From positions 1,106,001 through 1,170,000 of the forward strand of contig NZ_OU015430.1 in assembly GCF_907164845.1 (NCBI RefSeq): a DNA stretch of 64,000 nt, written 5' to 3'. Below, in pieces: positions 1 through 9,202 of the stretch (the stretch's first letter is position 1; every line of letters starts with the position of its first letter). This DNA is from Lysobacter luteus (GTDB lineage: Bacteria; Pseudomonadota; Gammaproteobacteria; Xanthomonadales; Xanthomonadaceae). Below the pieces are notes generated by a model. The model saw nothing but the letters and a program-made list of their open reading frames with translations, did no database searches and was not told the DNA's origin. The position numbers and the translations under genes are program-made.

Positions 1-1305
1 GGTATCGACGTTGATGGTGGCGGTGACAGCGATGGTGCGGTCGCGCAGTTCCGGGCCGCACTCGAGCTCAGGCCAGGGGACGCCCGTGCGCAGCAAGGGC
101 TGGCAGCGACCGAAAGCGCGATCATCCGGCAGGCCGAATTGGCGGCCGAGCGGGATGACTACGACGCGGCGACCCGGTGGCTGGATCGCGCCGCACAGGT
201 CCGGCCCGGGCTGGAGACCGTCGACCAGGCGCGCCTGCGTTTGGCCAGGCATCGCGGCGCCCGCGTGCGTGAGCTGCGTGACCTCGGCGTGGCGGCACTA
301 GCCAACGGCGCCGACATCGGCACCGCGCGCGAACACCTGGCAGAACTGTTGCGCATCGCGCCACCGGGCGATTCGGCGGCGGTCGACCTGCGTGAGCGGA
401 TCGAGATGGCCACGCACTACGGTCTGTTCCGGCCCGGCCAGGCATTCACCGAAGCGCTCGACCGGGCGGGTCGCGGACCGGAGATGGTGGTGATTCCCCA
501 CGGCGCATTCCGCATGGGCGCCGCCGACGGCGAACGCGATGCCAGCGACGCCGAACAGCCGACCCGCACGATCCGGTTCGAGCGGGGCCTTGCGGTGTCG
601 CGCAACGAGGTCACGGTGGGCGAGTTCCGCCAGTTCATCACCGCCACCGGCTACGAGCCGCGCGCGACCCGGCGCGGCTATTCGACCGCTTACGACGAGC
701 GCAGCGGCAACCTGGTCCGGCGCAGCGGCGTGGACTGGCGCTCGGACTACGCCGGCAAGCCGGCCGCCGACCACCTGCCGGTGGTGCACGTCAGTGCTCA
801 CGACGCCGACGCCTACGCGCGATGGCTTTCGGAACAGACCGGCCACACCTACCGGCTGCCGACCGAGGCCGAGTTCGAGTACATGCTCCGCGCCGGCAGC
901 CAGGGCCGCTTTCCCTGGGGTGATGGCGCGCCGCCGGAGGGGGCTGGCAACTTCACTGGTGGCGGCGACACCTCGCCCAGTGGCCGGCAGTGGCGCAACG
1001 CGTTCAAGGGACTCGACGATGGCGCGTGGGGTCCTGCGCCGGTGCGCTCGTACCGGGCCAATGCATTCGGCCTTCACGATGTGCCGGGCAATGTCAGCGA
1101 GTGGGTGGCCGACTGCTGGCATGACAGCTACCGGCGCGCACCCGCCGACGGCAGGGCCTGGTTCAATCCGGGCTGCAGGACGCGGGTGGTGCGGGGTGGT
1201 TCGTGGGCCAGTTCGCCGGCGCAGACCCGCTCGGCATGGCGGCTGGGCAGCGATGCCAACACCACGAATGCGCGCGTCGGCTTCCGCGTCGTACGCGAAA
1301 TCTGA
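1..1305 (+). CDS. TPR + SUMF1-fold protein, 5' end outside window
   Basis: The frame is open from the first base, so the true start lies left of the window; 434 residues are visible. The first ~60 residues look like TPR helices (AVAQFRAALELRPGDARAQ). From about residue 162 to the end is a SUMF1/formylglycine-generating-enzyme fold domain (MVVIPHGAFRMG, GNVSEWVADCW, and RGGSW near 398). The two cysteines that follow this motif in true formylglycine-generating enzymes are absent; the sequence continues ASSPAQTRSAW. A sulfatase-activating role is therefore unlikely. The fold is often reused in fused proteins of unknown substrate. The peptidase gene starts 46 bases downstream on the same strand. 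The domain call is firm, the function is not. Confidence 0.82.
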   Translation, partial: GIDVDGGGDSDGAVAQFRAALELRPGDARAQQGLAATESAIIRQAELAAERDDYDAATRWLDRAAQVRPGLETVDQARLRLARHRGARVRELRDLGVAALANGADIGTAREHLAELLRIAPPGDSAAVDLRERIEMATHYGLFRPGQAFTEALDRAGRGPEMVVIPHGAFRMGAADGERDASDAEQPTRTIRFERGLAVSRNEVTVGEFRQFITATGYEPRATRRGYSTAYDERSGNLVRRSGVDWRSDYAGKPAADHLPVVHVSAHDADAYARWLSEQTGHTYRLPTEAEFEYMLRAGSQGRFPWGDGAPPEGAGNFTGGGDTSPSGRQWRNAFKGLDDGAWGPAPVRSYRANAFGLHDVPGNVSEWVADCWHDSYRRAPADGRAWFNPGCRTRVVRGGSWASSPAQTRSAWRLGSDANTTNARVGFRVVREI

Positions 1306-1351
1306 AGGACAGTCGTCCGCCCGCACCGGGCTGGCATGGGAGGAGCGGTAG

Positions 1352-2284
1352 ATGGCGATCGGTTCCCTGGGCGGCCTGCGTCGCCGTCAACCTGCCACCG
1401 GCCGTCGGCGCGGTGGCGGCATCCGCTGGTGGATCCTGCTGCTGTTTGCCGGCTACGCCGCCTGGCAATGGTTCGGCAGCGCCAAGGTCGATCCGTACAC
1501 GGGCGAGACCGCGCACTACGGCGCCACCCCGGAGGAGGAGGTGCAACTGGGTGCGCAGGCGTTCCAGCAGGTGCTGGGCGATGCCCAGGCGCAGGGTGCG
1601 CTGATGTCGCCCGAGGCGCAGGTGAGCCAGCAGATCAGGGCCATCGCTCAACGCCTGATCACGAAAGTGCCACAGGTCACTGCAGACTTGGCCGCGATGC
1701 ACCAGCAGGAAGCGCCGACCATCCATCAGGACTTCCGATGGGACGTGGCGGTGATCCAGTCCGACCAGGCCAATGCGTTCGTCCTGCCCGGCGGCAAGAT
1801 AGCGGTCTATACCGGCCTGCTGCCGGTGGCGCAGACCGAGGATGCGATGGCGGTGGTGATGGGGCACGAGATCGCCCACGCACTGCTGCGCCACGGTTCG
1901 CAGCGAATTGCCCAGCAGGAGCTCGTGCAGATGGGGCAAATGGCGGCCGGCATGGCGATCGGCGGGATGGATCCCCAGCAGCAACAGGCGGTCATGGCCG
2001 CGCTGGGCGCTGGCGCGCAGTACGGTTTCATCCTGCCGTATGGGCGCAGCCACGAAACCCAGGCCGACCAGGTCGGGCTGATGCTGGCGGCGGCGGCGTG
2101 CTACGACCCGCGGCAGGCGATCCCGTTGTGGGAGCGGATGTCGGCTTCCAGTGGCGGCCAGCAGCCGCCCGAGTTCGCGTCGACCCACCCCGATCCGGCC
2201 AACCGCATCCAAACCCTTCAGTCACTGATGCCGCAGGCGCTCGAGTTCCATCAGCGCAATTGCGCGGGACAGACGCTGCAGTAG
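1352..2284 (+). CDS. M48 family zinc metallopeptidase, membrane anchored
   Basis: The 310-residue protein has an arginine-rich N terminus, one membrane segment (about residues 25-41, WWILLLFAGYAAW) and then a periplasmic M48 domain. The zinc motif HEIAH is at residues 172-176, and the third ligand is probably the Glu of SHETQADQVG. This matches the small LoiP/YcaL type of envelope quality-control protease rather than the polytopic HtpX type, which is also present in this window. A strong ribosome site (GGAGGAGCGG) precedes the ATG. The gene ends three bases from the convergent phaR stop with no visible terminator. The substrate is unknown. Confidence 0.9.
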   Translation: MAIGSLGGLRRRQPATGRRRGGGIRWWILLLFAGYAAWQWFGSAKVDPYTGETAHYGATPEEEVQLGAQAFQQVLGDAQAQGALMSPEAQVSQQIRAIAQRLITKVPQVTADLAAMHQQEAPTIHQDFRWDVAVIQSDQANAFVLPGGKIAVYTGLLPVAQTEDAMAVVMGHEIAHALLRHGSQRIAQQELVQMGQMAAGMAIGGMDPQQQQAVMAALGAGAQYGFILPYGRSHETQADQVGLMLAAAACYDPRQAIPLWERMSASSGGQQPPEFASTHPDPANRIQTLQSLMPQALEFHQRNCAGQTLQ

Positions 2285-2287
2285 GGC

Positions 2288-2770
2288 CTAGCGCTTGCCT
2301 TCGGGCTTCTTGCCGGTGGCGGCGTTCTGGCCGACGCCGCCGGTCAGGTTCTGCTGGAACTCCTTCCACATCGACAGGTTGCGCTCGGTCAGCTGGTTCA
2401 TCATCGTCCAGGGCGTCTGGCCGATCATGCCGCCCATCTGCTGGCGGAACTGCTGCTGCTGGTCGAGGAACACCTGCATCGAGCGCTCCAGGTAGGTCCC
2501 CATGAAGCCCTGCAGCGAGTCGCCGTAGAAGCGGATGATCTGGCTGAGCAACTGGGTGGAGAGCATCGGCTCGCCGTCCTGTTCGTGCTCGGCGATGATC
2601 TGCAGCAACACCTGGCGCGTCAGGTCCTCGCCCGATCGCGCATCACGCACCTCGAACTCCTCGCCATCGACGATCAGCTGGCGTACGTCCTCGATGGTGA
2701 TGTAGCTGGAGATCTCCGTGTCGTAGAGACGGCGGTTGGGGTATTTCTTGATGACGCGCGTCTGGCCCAT
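2288..2770 (-). CDS. phaR: Polyhydroxyalkanoate synthesis regulator PhaR
   Basis: The start chosen gives 160 residues beginning MGQTRVIKKYPNRRLYDTE, the hallmark N-terminal DNA-binding motif of PhaR. This regulator represses PHA-granule genes and is released when it binds nascent polymer. The domain that follows (ITIEDVRQLIVDGEEFEVRD) and a glutamine-rich C-terminal half (DQQQQFRQQMGG) also fit. An in-frame ATG at 2791 and a longer frame from 2869 exist, but the extra residues are unlike the family and the longest version would overlap phaB. phaB lies 73 bases upstream on the same strand, so the two are probably cotranscribed. No PHA synthase gene is in the window. Confidence 0.9.
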   Translation of the reverse strand: MGQTRVIKKYPNRRLYDTEISSYITIEDVRQLIVDGEEFEVRDARSGEDLTRQVLLQIIAEHEQDGEPMLSTQLLSQIIRFYGDSLQGFMGTYLERSMQVFLDQQQQFRQQMGGMIGQTPWTMMNQLTERNLSMWKEFQQNLTGGVGQNAATGKKPEGKR

Positions 2771-2843
2771 GGAGCGGGTGCCCTGTCTCATGATGCTCTG
2801 CAGCATGGCCCACGCCGCCGCCGCTTTGCAACTTGTGGCGACA

Positions 2844-3584
2844 CTACCAGCCCATGTACTGGCCGCCATTGGCCGACAGGTTGGCGCCGGTGATCCATCC
2901 AGCCTCGTCGGGCACGAAGAACGCCACGGCGTAGGCGATTTCGTCGGGCGTGCCGAGGCGGCCGGTGGGGATCTGCGCGACGATCTTGTTGCGCACCTCC
3001 TCGGGTACCGCCATCACCATGTCGGTGCCGATGTAGCCCGGCGATACCGTGTTGACGGTCACGCCGAACTTCGCGTTTTCCTGCGCCAGCGAGATCGTGA
3101 ACCCGTGCATGCCGGCTTTCGCCGCGGCGTAGTTCGCCTGCCCGTACTGGCCCTTCTGGCCGTTGATCGAGCTGATCTGGACGATCCGGCCCCATTTGCG
3201 CGCGCGCATCCCTTCGATCACCGGACGGGTGACGTTGAAGCAGGAATTGAGGTTGGTGCAGATGACGTCGTTCCACTGCTGGGGCGTCATCTTGTGGAAG
3301 GTCGAGTCGCGGGTGATGCCGGCGTTGTTGACGAGGATCTCGACCGTGCCGAGTTGCTGTTCGATGTCGCGGACGAGCCGCTCGGCGTCCTCCGGCGACG
3401 ACACGTCACCGTGCGCCATCGCGACGTCGACGCCGGCGTCCTTCATCCGCGCCTGCCACTCGCGCCCACGGGATTCGTCGCGGTAATTGGTCGCGACGCG
3501 GTGGCCCATCGCGGCCAGCCGCTTCACGATCGAGGTGCCAATGCCACCGGTGCCACCGGTGACCAGTGCAACGCGAGACTGCAT
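2844..3584 (-). CDS. phaB: Acetoacetyl-CoA reductase PhaB (SDR family)
   Basis: This 246-residue short-chain dehydrogenase would reduce acetoacetyl-CoA to (R)-3-hydroxybutyryl-CoA with NADPH, the step that feeds PHA synthesis. It has the N-terminal nucleotide motif TGGTGGIG, the NNAG motif, a catalytic Ser-Tyr-Lys set (ISSINGQKGQYGQANYAAAK) and the PhaB-like end LSANGGQYMGW. A strong ribosome site (GGGAGGGAG) precedes the ATG. Its position directly upstream of phaR supports the PHA assignment over FabG. gluQ lies 72 bases upstream on the same strand. Confidence 0.92.
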   Translation of the reverse strand: MQSRVALVTGGTGGIGTSIVKRLAAMGHRVATNYRDESRGREWQARMKDAGVDVAMAHGDVSSPEDAERLVRDIEQQLGTVEILVNNAGITRDSTFHKMTPQQWNDVICTNLNSCFNVTRPVIEGMRARKWGRIVQISSINGQKGQYGQANYAAAKAGMHGFTISLAQENAKFGVTVNTVSPGYIGTDMVMAVPEEVRNKIVAQIPTGRLGTPDEIAYAVAFFVPDEAGWITGANLSANGGQYMGW

Positions 3585-3656
3585 GTCGTTCTCCCTCCCC
3601 GTGCCCGAAGGCAGTCTAGCCCCGCTTTGTGAATTGTCCGTTGCGCGCTGCGGAGG

Positions 3657-4586
3657 TCAGGACGGGAGAGCACCTCGGCCAATGTCGACGACAGGGCCCA
3701 CCGGCCTTGTGCCGATCGATTGGGGGCGGAACCCGGCCCGTGCGCAGGCCAGCAACCCCGCGACCGAGGTCGCCTCCGCCAGCACGGCCGGGTCCTGGCC
3801 CAGGCTCGCCCAGGCATGCCGCAGTGCCGGCAGCGGGTCGGCCGGGTCGACGGGCCACGCCTCCTCGGACTTGGACAGCTTCTGTCCGTCCGCACCGGTC
3901 ACCAGTGGCAGGTGCGCATGGCGGGGCACGGTTACCCCGAGCGCGCGCTGGAGGAGGATCTGCCGGCCGGTGGAATCGAGCAGGTCCGCGCCGCGGACCA
4001 CCTCGGTGATGCCCTGGTCGGCATCGTCCACCACCACGGCGAGCTGGTAGGCCCAGTAGCCGTCAGCGCGGCGAAGTACGAAGTCGCCCACCGTGGCCCA
4101 CACGTCCTGCGCCTGCCGGCCGCGGACCAGGTCGTCGAAGGCCACGCGGGAGCCGGCCGGCACACGGAAGCGCACAGCCGGGCGCGCGCGACGACGGGTC
4201 GCGACGCACTGGTGGTGGATGCCGCCGTTCGCGGCCAGGTCCGTGCGGCTGCAGTGGCATTCGAACGCGTGGCCGGATGACATCAGCCGCTCCAGCGCGT
4301 CCTGGTACAGCGCTCCGCGGGCGCTCTGACGGACCACCGGTCCGTCCGGTTCGAGCCCGAACGCCTGCAGCGCGGCGAGTTGCCGGTCGGCCGCGCCGGC
4401 GACCTCGCGCGGCGGGTCCAGGTCTTCGATCCGGACCAGCCATTCGCCTCCGGCGCGGCGCGCGAACAGCCAGCTGCCGAGCGCGGCCAGTAGGGAGCCC
4501 GCATGGAGGTCGCCAGTGGGCGACGGGGCGAACCGGCCGCGATGAACGATGCCGGCGGGGTGGTCGTTGGGGTCGGACGAGGGCAC
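3657..4586 (-). CDS. gluQ: Glutamyl-Q tRNA(Asp) synthetase
   Basis: This truncated glutamyl-tRNA synthetase paralogue attaches glutamate to the queuosine base of tRNA(Asp) and lacks the anticodon-binding domain. At 309 residues it has the family's usual length. Visible motifs are [20 protein letters not shown] (the HIGH-region signature), a cysteine/histidine zinc site ([12 protein letters not shown]) and a KMSKS-type loop ([11 protein letters not shown]). The only plausible start is a GTG with no clear ribosome site. In many proteobacteria this gene follows dksA; here it lies upstream of phaB and is divergent from htpX. Confidence 0.93.
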   Translation of the reverse strand: MPSSDPNDHPAGIVHRGRFAPSPTGDLHAGSLLAALGSWLFARRAGGEWLVRIEDLDPPREVAGAADRQLAALQAFGLEPDGPVVRQSARGALYQDALERLMSSGHAFECHCSRTDLAANGGIHHQCVATRRRARPAVRFRVPAGSRVAFDDLVRGRQAQDVWATVGDFVLRRADGYWAYQLAVVVDDADQGITEVVRGADLLDSTGRQILLQRALGVTVPRHAHLPLVTGADGQKLSKSEEAWPVDPADPLPALRHAWASLGQDPAVLAEATSVAGLLACARAGFRPQSIGTRPVGPVVDIGRGALPS

Positions 4587-4714
4587 GTGGGCGGTGTGGC
4601 GGTCGCGACGCGGGTGCGGTTTGCCGATTCCGGCAGCCGCCGGTCATCTTGAATTCCCGCCGAGCCTGCCACACTTTCACTCCAATCGCGCATGGTGCGC
4701 GCAAGGGTAACGAC

Positions 4715-5614
4715 ATGTTCAAGCGCGTCGCGCTTTTCCTCGCAACCAACCTGGCCGTGATGGTGCTGCTGGGCATCGTCCTGAGCGTGCTGCAGGGCGT
4801 GTTCGGCGTGAGCCTGGGCAACAACGGCGCGTTGATCGTGATGGCTGCCCTGTTCGGTTTTGGCGGCTCCATGATCTCGCTGATGCTGTCCAAGTGGATG
4901 GCCAAGCGGTCCACCGGTGCCCACGTGATCGAGCAGCCGCGCAACGAGGCCGAGCAGTGGCTGGTCGACACCGTCCGCCGCCAGGCCGAGAACTCGGGGA
5001 TCCGCATGCCCGAGGTCGCCATCTACGATGCGCCGGAGATCAACGCGTTCGCCACCGGCCCGAGCCGCAACAACTCGCTGGTGGCGGTCTCGACCGGGCT
5101 GTTGCGGGCGATGGACCGCGACGAGGCGGAGGCGGTGCTCGCCCATGAGGTGAGCCACGTCGCCAATGGCGACATGGTCACCATGGCGCTGATCCAGGGC
5201 GTGCTCAACACGTTCGTGATCGTGCTGGCGCGGGTGGTCGGCCGCGTGATCGACAGCTACATCAGTGGCAACCGCGAAGGCGGGCCGGGCTTCGGCTACT
5301 ACATCATCGTGTTCGTGCTGGACATGGTGTTCGGCCTGTTCGCCAGCATGATCGCGATGTGGTTCTCGCGGCACCGGGAGTTCCGCGCCGACGCGGGCGG
5401 GGCCAGCCTGGCCGGTCGCGACAAGATGATCGCGGCGTTGCAGCGGCTGTCGAAGACCTACGGTGAGAGCACGCTGCCCAAGCAGGTCGCCGCGTTTGGC
5501 ATCAGCGGTGCGGTCGGCCACGGCCTGCGCCGGCTGATGATGAGCCACCCGCCGCTGGAGGAGCGCATCTCCGCGCTGGGCCGGATGTCGGACTCGGTAC
5601 GCACCGCGGCCTGA
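4715..5614 (+). CDS. htpX: Membrane zinc protease HtpX
   Basis: This 299-residue inner-membrane M48 protease belongs to envelope stress quality control. Two N-terminal membrane segments (about 5-25 and 35-55) are followed by the zinc motif HEVSH at 144-148, a further hydrophobic pair ([14 protein letters not shown] and the [15 protein letters not shown] region) and the [12 protein letters not shown] segment carrying the third zinc ligand. The ATG was chosen because the family begins MFKR and a GGG-type ribosome site precedes it; a longer in-frame extension lacks family similarity. A weak sigma32-like pair, CTTGAA at 4648 and CCACACT at 4669, lies upstream. This suggests heat or stress control but is only suggestive. 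Confidence 0.95.
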   Translation: MFKRVALFLATNLAVMVLLGIVLSVLQGVFGVSLGNNGALIVMAALFGFGGSMISLMLSKWMAKRSTGAHVIEQPRNEAEQWLVDTVRRQAENSGIRMPEVAIYDAPEINAFATGPSRNNSLVAVSTGLLRAMDRDEAEAVLAHEVSHVANGDMVTMALIQGVLNTFVIVLARVVGRVIDSYISGNREGGPGFGYYIIVFVLDMVFGLFASMIAMWFSRHREFRADAGGASLAGRDKMIAALQRLSKTYGESTLPKQVAAFGISGAVGHGLRRLMMSHPPLEERISALGRMSDSVRTAA

Positions 5615-5632
5615 CCGTCGCGGCGTCAACAG

Positions 5633-5659
5633 AAAGCCCGCCATCCGGCGGGCTTTTTT
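5633..5659. terminator. Bidirectional rho-independent terminator
   Basis: AAGCCCGCC (5634-5642) pairs with GGCGGGCTT (5647-5655) around an ATCC loop, followed by T6 on the plus strand. The A-rich 5' flank gives a shorter U-tract on the minus strand. It separates htpX from the convergent fimX-like gene and probably serves both. Confidence 0.9.
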
Positions 5660-5677
5660 CTTGCCGGGCGTACTGCC

Positions 5678-7756
5678 TCAGCTGAAGTCGTAATCCATCT
5701 GCGGACCCGCCTGGGCGAGGAAGTGGCCCTGGGCGTAGTCGATCCCGGCGCCGAACAGGATCGTCATGCTGCTGGCATCCTGGACGAAGTTGGCGATCGT
5801 CTGCTTGCCCAGCTCGCGGGCCTTGCTGGCGATCTCGCGGATGCGCTCCTGGTGCTCGGGGGTGGTGGCCAGCTCTTCGGTAAAGGCGCGGTCGAGCTTG
5901 AGCATGTCCGCATTGAAGTGGCTCAGCAGCTGGAACGAGTTCAGGCCGCTGCCAAACTGCTCCAGGCCGACCCGGACGCCCAGCGCGGCGGCACGTTCCT
6001 GGAACGCCTGCGCCGCCTTGAGGTGGGTGAACACTTTCGACTCGGGCAGTTGCAGCACCAGCAGGTGGCCTTCGGCGCCGTGCTTGGCCAGCTGCTCGCG
6101 GATGTGCTGGAGCAGGCTGTCGTCCTGCAGCGACACCTCGTTGATGCGCACCAGCAGGGTGGTCCGGTGGCCGCCGCGCAGCCGCTCGCCGATGTCGGCG
6201 ATGGCGCGACTCACCACCCAGCGATCGATCTCCCACAGGAGGCCGTGTTCCTCGGCAATCTGCAGGAAGGTCAGCGGCTGGACCAGTTCGCCGCCTTCGC
6301 CCTGCATGCGCAGGTAGGCGTCGTACATCTCGTCGGGCGCGCCGTGCAGGCCGATCAGCGGCTGGTAATGCATGACGAAGCCGTCGCCGTCGATGGCATC
6401 GCGGATACGGTTGACCCACGCCTCGACGCGTTCTTCCTCGGCGCGGTCGACCGCGCCCGGGTCGAAGATTTCGACCCGATTGCCGCCTACGCCTCCGGCC
6501 GACTGCACGCCATCGTGGGCCTTGGCCAGCACCGCCGTGACGCTGGCGATCTTCTGGCCGATCTGGACACCGCCGACGCTGGCGGTGGCATTGAGCGATC
6601 GGTCGTCGACTTCGAGCACCGCGGCGGCGAATGCCGCGCGCACGGCTTCGGCGAGGGCGACGGTGCCGTGGTAGTCGCTGCCGCGGCGCAGTACCGCGAA
6701 CTGGTGCTCGGCGAAGCGCGCGGCGACGTCGTCCGGCCCCAGCGCACCCTGCAGGCGTCGCGCACAGGCGGCGATCAGATCGTCGGCTGCGTGCAGCCCC
6801 AAGTCCTGCAAAAGCTTGGCGTAGTGGTCGGGCTCGACCAGCAACAGGGCGTGGTGGCCGGCGTCGCGGGCGGCGTCGCTGACCGCATCCTCGAGCTGGC
6901 GCAGGAACGTCGAGCGGTTGAGTAGTCCGGTGACCTGGTCACGCTGGCGCAGCTCCTCCACCTCGCGGGCGAGCTCGGGGTCGAACTCCTGCCGGCGCAG
7001 GATCACCTGCTGGCAGGCCTCGCCTTCGTAACTGGCCGCCGCGAACTCCATCACCGCCGGGAAGCTCTCGCCATCCAGCGTACGCGCCTCCATCTCCAGT
7101 CGCGGCGGTGGGGCCTCGCCCTTGCTCAGCCGCTTGAGCAGCTGCTTGAAATCGTCGACGTGCTGCGGCGCGACCATGTCGAGCAGCGACATGCCTTCGA
7201 TGTCCTCGAACGAGTCGAACCCGAACTGCTCCAGGTACGCGCTGTTGGCGCGGATGTGCATGCCCTCGTGGACATAGGCGATCGGGTCGCGCGAGGAGTC
7301 GATCAGGGCATCGCAGCGGCGCTCGGTCTCGCGCACCTGCGACTCGAGCTTGCGTAGTGCGCGGCGTGCTTCGAGCGCGGTCCATTCCTTGCGCACGACC
7401 GCCTCGACCTGGTCGATCCTGCGACGCAGGGCGATGCCGGCCACGCCGGCGGCGGTGGCGTTGAGCAGCAGGGTGTCGTCGACCGCGTCGGCCAGCAGGA
7501 TCACCGGCAGGTCCTTGCCGGTGGCATCGATGCGCTGCATGACTGCGGCCAGCGGCAGGGTGCGGCAATCTTCGGCGGCAAGGACCAGCTCGACGGGCGG
7601 ACCGGCCAGCAGGTCGTCCAGCGCCTGTTCGCTTTCGGGGCGGTTGGGCCGGACCGCGATGCCGGCATTGCGCAGTCCACTGACGATGGCTTCGGCCGCC
7701 TCCACGCTGTCGTCCACGATCAGCAGCCGCAACACCATGTCTTTCGCAGATTGCAT
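5678..7756 (-). CDS. fimX: FimX-like c-di-GMP receptor with degenerate GGDEF and EAL
   Basis: The chosen ATG, behind ACGGAGA, gives 692 residues, close to the length I recall for Pseudomonas FimX. The order is a receiver-like domain (about 8-125, MVLRLLIVDDS), PAS (about 150-255), GGDEF-like (about 270-425) and EAL-like (about 440-690). The GGDEF site reads AEHQF (near 349) and the EAL site reads YDAYLRM (near 480), so neither synthesis nor hydrolysis of c-di-GMP is expected. FimX proteins bind c-di-GMP through the dead EAL domain and control type IV pilus assembly with PilZ and PilB. The C-terminal MDYDFS resembles the family ending. In-frame starts up to 7873 exist but are less likely. It would act at the cell pole. 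Confidence 0.88.
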   Translation of the reverse strand: MQSAKDMVLRLLIVDDSVEAAEAIVSGLRNAGIAVRPNRPESEQALDDLLAGPPVELVLAAEDCRTLPLAAVMQRIDATGKDLPVILLADAVDDTLLLNATAAGVAGIALRRRIDQVEAVVRKEWTALEARRALRKLESQVRETERRCDALIDSSRDPIAYVHEGMHIRANSAYLEQFGFDSFEDIEGMSLLDMVAPQHVDDFKQLLKRLSKGEAPPPRLEMEARTLDGESFPAVMEFAAASYEGEACQQVILRRQEFDPELAREVEELRQRDQVTGLLNRSTFLRQLEDAVSDAARDAGHHALLLVEPDHYAKLLQDLGLHAADDLIAACARRLQGALGPDDVAARFAEHQFAVLRRGSDYHGTVALAEAVRAAFAAAVLEVDDRSLNATASVGGVQIGQKIASVTAVLAKAHDGVQSAGGVGGNRVEIFDPGAVDRAEEERVEAWVNRIRDAIDGDGFVMHYQPLIGLHGAPDEMYDAYLRMQGEGGELVQPLTFLQIAEEHGLLWEIDRWVVSRAIADIGERLRGGHRTTLLVRINEVSLQDDSLLQHIREQLAKHGAEGHLLVLQLPESKVFTHLKAAQAFQERAAALGVRVGLEQFGSGLNSFQLLSHFNADMLKLDRAFTEELATTPEHQERIREIASKARELGKQTIANFVQDASSMTILFGAGIDYAQGHFLAQAGPQMDYDFS

Positions 7757-8055
7757 AAGGTCTCCGTCCGGATTCGCGGGTGGGGCGGACGGCACAGGGC
7801 GGATGGCGGTCCGCGACGGAGCCGCCATGAACGTGTCCGCGACGGCAGCGTCGCCACGTGCATATGTAAGCATGTTCTCCCCCTTGCGTGCCGCCGGGTC
7901 GCGGTGGCACGCCTCGATTGCCGTGGCGTGTCCCCACCACCGGCTGCGCCGGAATGCGCTCCCACCCTACTGCTTATGACAGATTGCCGGGGCAGCGGTC
8001 CGTGACGCCCTTCAAGGGTTGCTACGTCAAGTGGGGCGGGAAACGGCCAGGCCCG
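7757..8055. other. Intergenic region upstream of fimX-like gene
   Basis: This 299-base stretch lies between two minus-strand genes. It must carry the fimX promoter, but I see no convincing -35/-10 pair. An ATG-started N-terminal extension of the fimX frame runs to 7873 and cannot be excluded. No RNA gene, repeat or terminator was recognised. Confidence 0.5.
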
Positions 8056-9078
8056 TCACCTGAGCGGTCGTTTGCCGCTGTCACCGGCCACTTCACGGAC
8101 CAGGCGCGGCACCAGGTAGCCGGACAGCCTGGCCGCCAGCCCGGCGTGGAGGGCGCGGGCGCGATCGTCGTCGACTTCGAAATGGGCGGCGCCCTGGACC
8201 CTGTCCAACTGGTGCAGGTAGTACGGCAGCACGCCGGCCTCGTAGCCACGCGTGGACAGGTCCGACAGGGCGTCGACCGAATCGTTGACCCCGCGCAGCA
8301 GGACCGCCTGGTTCAGCAGGGTCGCACCGGTGCCGCGCAGGCGCGCCATCGCGGCGTCCACGGCCGGGTCGAACTCGTTGGCGTGGTTGGCGTGCAGCAC
8401 CACCGTCACCGGCCACGGCAGGTCGCCGATCCACGCCAGCAGCGCATCGTCAACCCGCTCGGGCAGCACCACCGGCAGCCGGGTGTGGATGCGGAACCGG
8501 CGCAGGTGGGTGGCGTCGGCCAGCGCGTCGGTCAGCTCGGCAAGCTTGGTGGTCGCCAGCGACAACGGGTCGCCGCCCGACAGGATGACCTCGTCAATGC
8601 TGGTGTCGGCGCGGATCAGACGGATCGCTTGCTGCCAATGGCCGGCCGCGGCGGTTTCCTCGGCGTACGGGAAGTGGCGCCGGAAGCAGTAGCGGCAATT
8701 GATCGCACAACTGCCGGTGGCGACCAGCAGGGCGCGGCCGCGGTACTTCTGGATCACCCCGTGGCCCGAACGTGCGGCGCCATCGCCGACCGCGTCCAGG
8801 CTGAAACCCGGCATCGGCCGCATCTCCGCGTCCAGTGGCAGGACCTGGCGCAACAGCGGATCGCCCGGGTCTCCGACGTGCATCCGGCCGACGAAGCCGC
8901 GCGGCACCCGCAATGGAAACTGGGCCAGCGCGGCGTCGGAAACCCCCAGACCAGCCGGGTCCAGCCGGAGGATGGCGAGCAGCTCCGCCGGGTCGCGCAC
9001 CGCCTCGCGCCAGAGCTGTTGCCAGCGTGGCGAGGGCAGGGGGACTGGCTGCGGGCGGGCCGGGGCTGCGGGTATCAT
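8056..9078 (-). CDS. epmB: EF-P beta-lysylation protein EpmB (radical SAM lysine 2,3-aminomutase family)
   Basis: This 340-residue radical SAM enzyme converts (S)-alpha-lysine to (R)-beta-lysine, which EpmA attaches to elongation factor P. The iron-sulfur motif CxxxCxxC is formed by C124, C128 and C131 (CAINCRYCFRRHFPY). SGGDPLSL and the PLP-lysine region near the C terminus also fit. The gene is divergent from efp across 124 bases, the classic arrangement, which separates it from catabolic lysine aminomutases. EpmA is not in the window. Confidence 0.95.
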   Translation of the reverse strand: MIPAAPARPQPVPLPSPRWQQLWREAVRDPAELLAILRLDPAGLGVSDAALAQFPLRVPRGFVGRMHVGDPGDPLLRQVLPLDAEMRPMPGFSLDAVGDGAARSGHGVIQKYRGRALLVATGSCAINCRYCFRRHFPYAEETAAAGHWQQAIRLIRADTSIDEVILSGGDPLSLATTKLAELTDALADATHLRRFRIHTRLPVVLPERVDDALLAWIGDLPWPVTVVLHANHANEFDPAVDAAMARLRGTGATLLNQAVLLRGVNDSVDALSDLSTRGYEAGVLPYYLHQLDRVQGAAHFEVDDDRARALHAGLAARLSGYLVPRLVREVAGDSGKRPLR

Positions 9079-9202
9079 TCGGGTCCTGTGCTGCTTGCGC
9101 TCCGGTCGGAGCGGAGGCAGCCCGTCATTCTAGCCGCCCGCGACAGGCACCGGGCGGCACGGCACCGTCTCCACACATTCATCTACACCCAGGAGCTCCA
9201 GC

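Noticed and set aside
298-1326. Long minus-strand open frame opposite the SUMF1-fold gene
   Set aside because: GC-rich codon shadow: low-complexity Arg/Ala/Gly composition, no family motif, and the plus-strand gene has clear domains.
4648-4675. Sigma32 promoter of htpX
   Set aside because: The -35-like CTTGAA is good, but the -10-like element is a weak match; kept only as a note under the gene.
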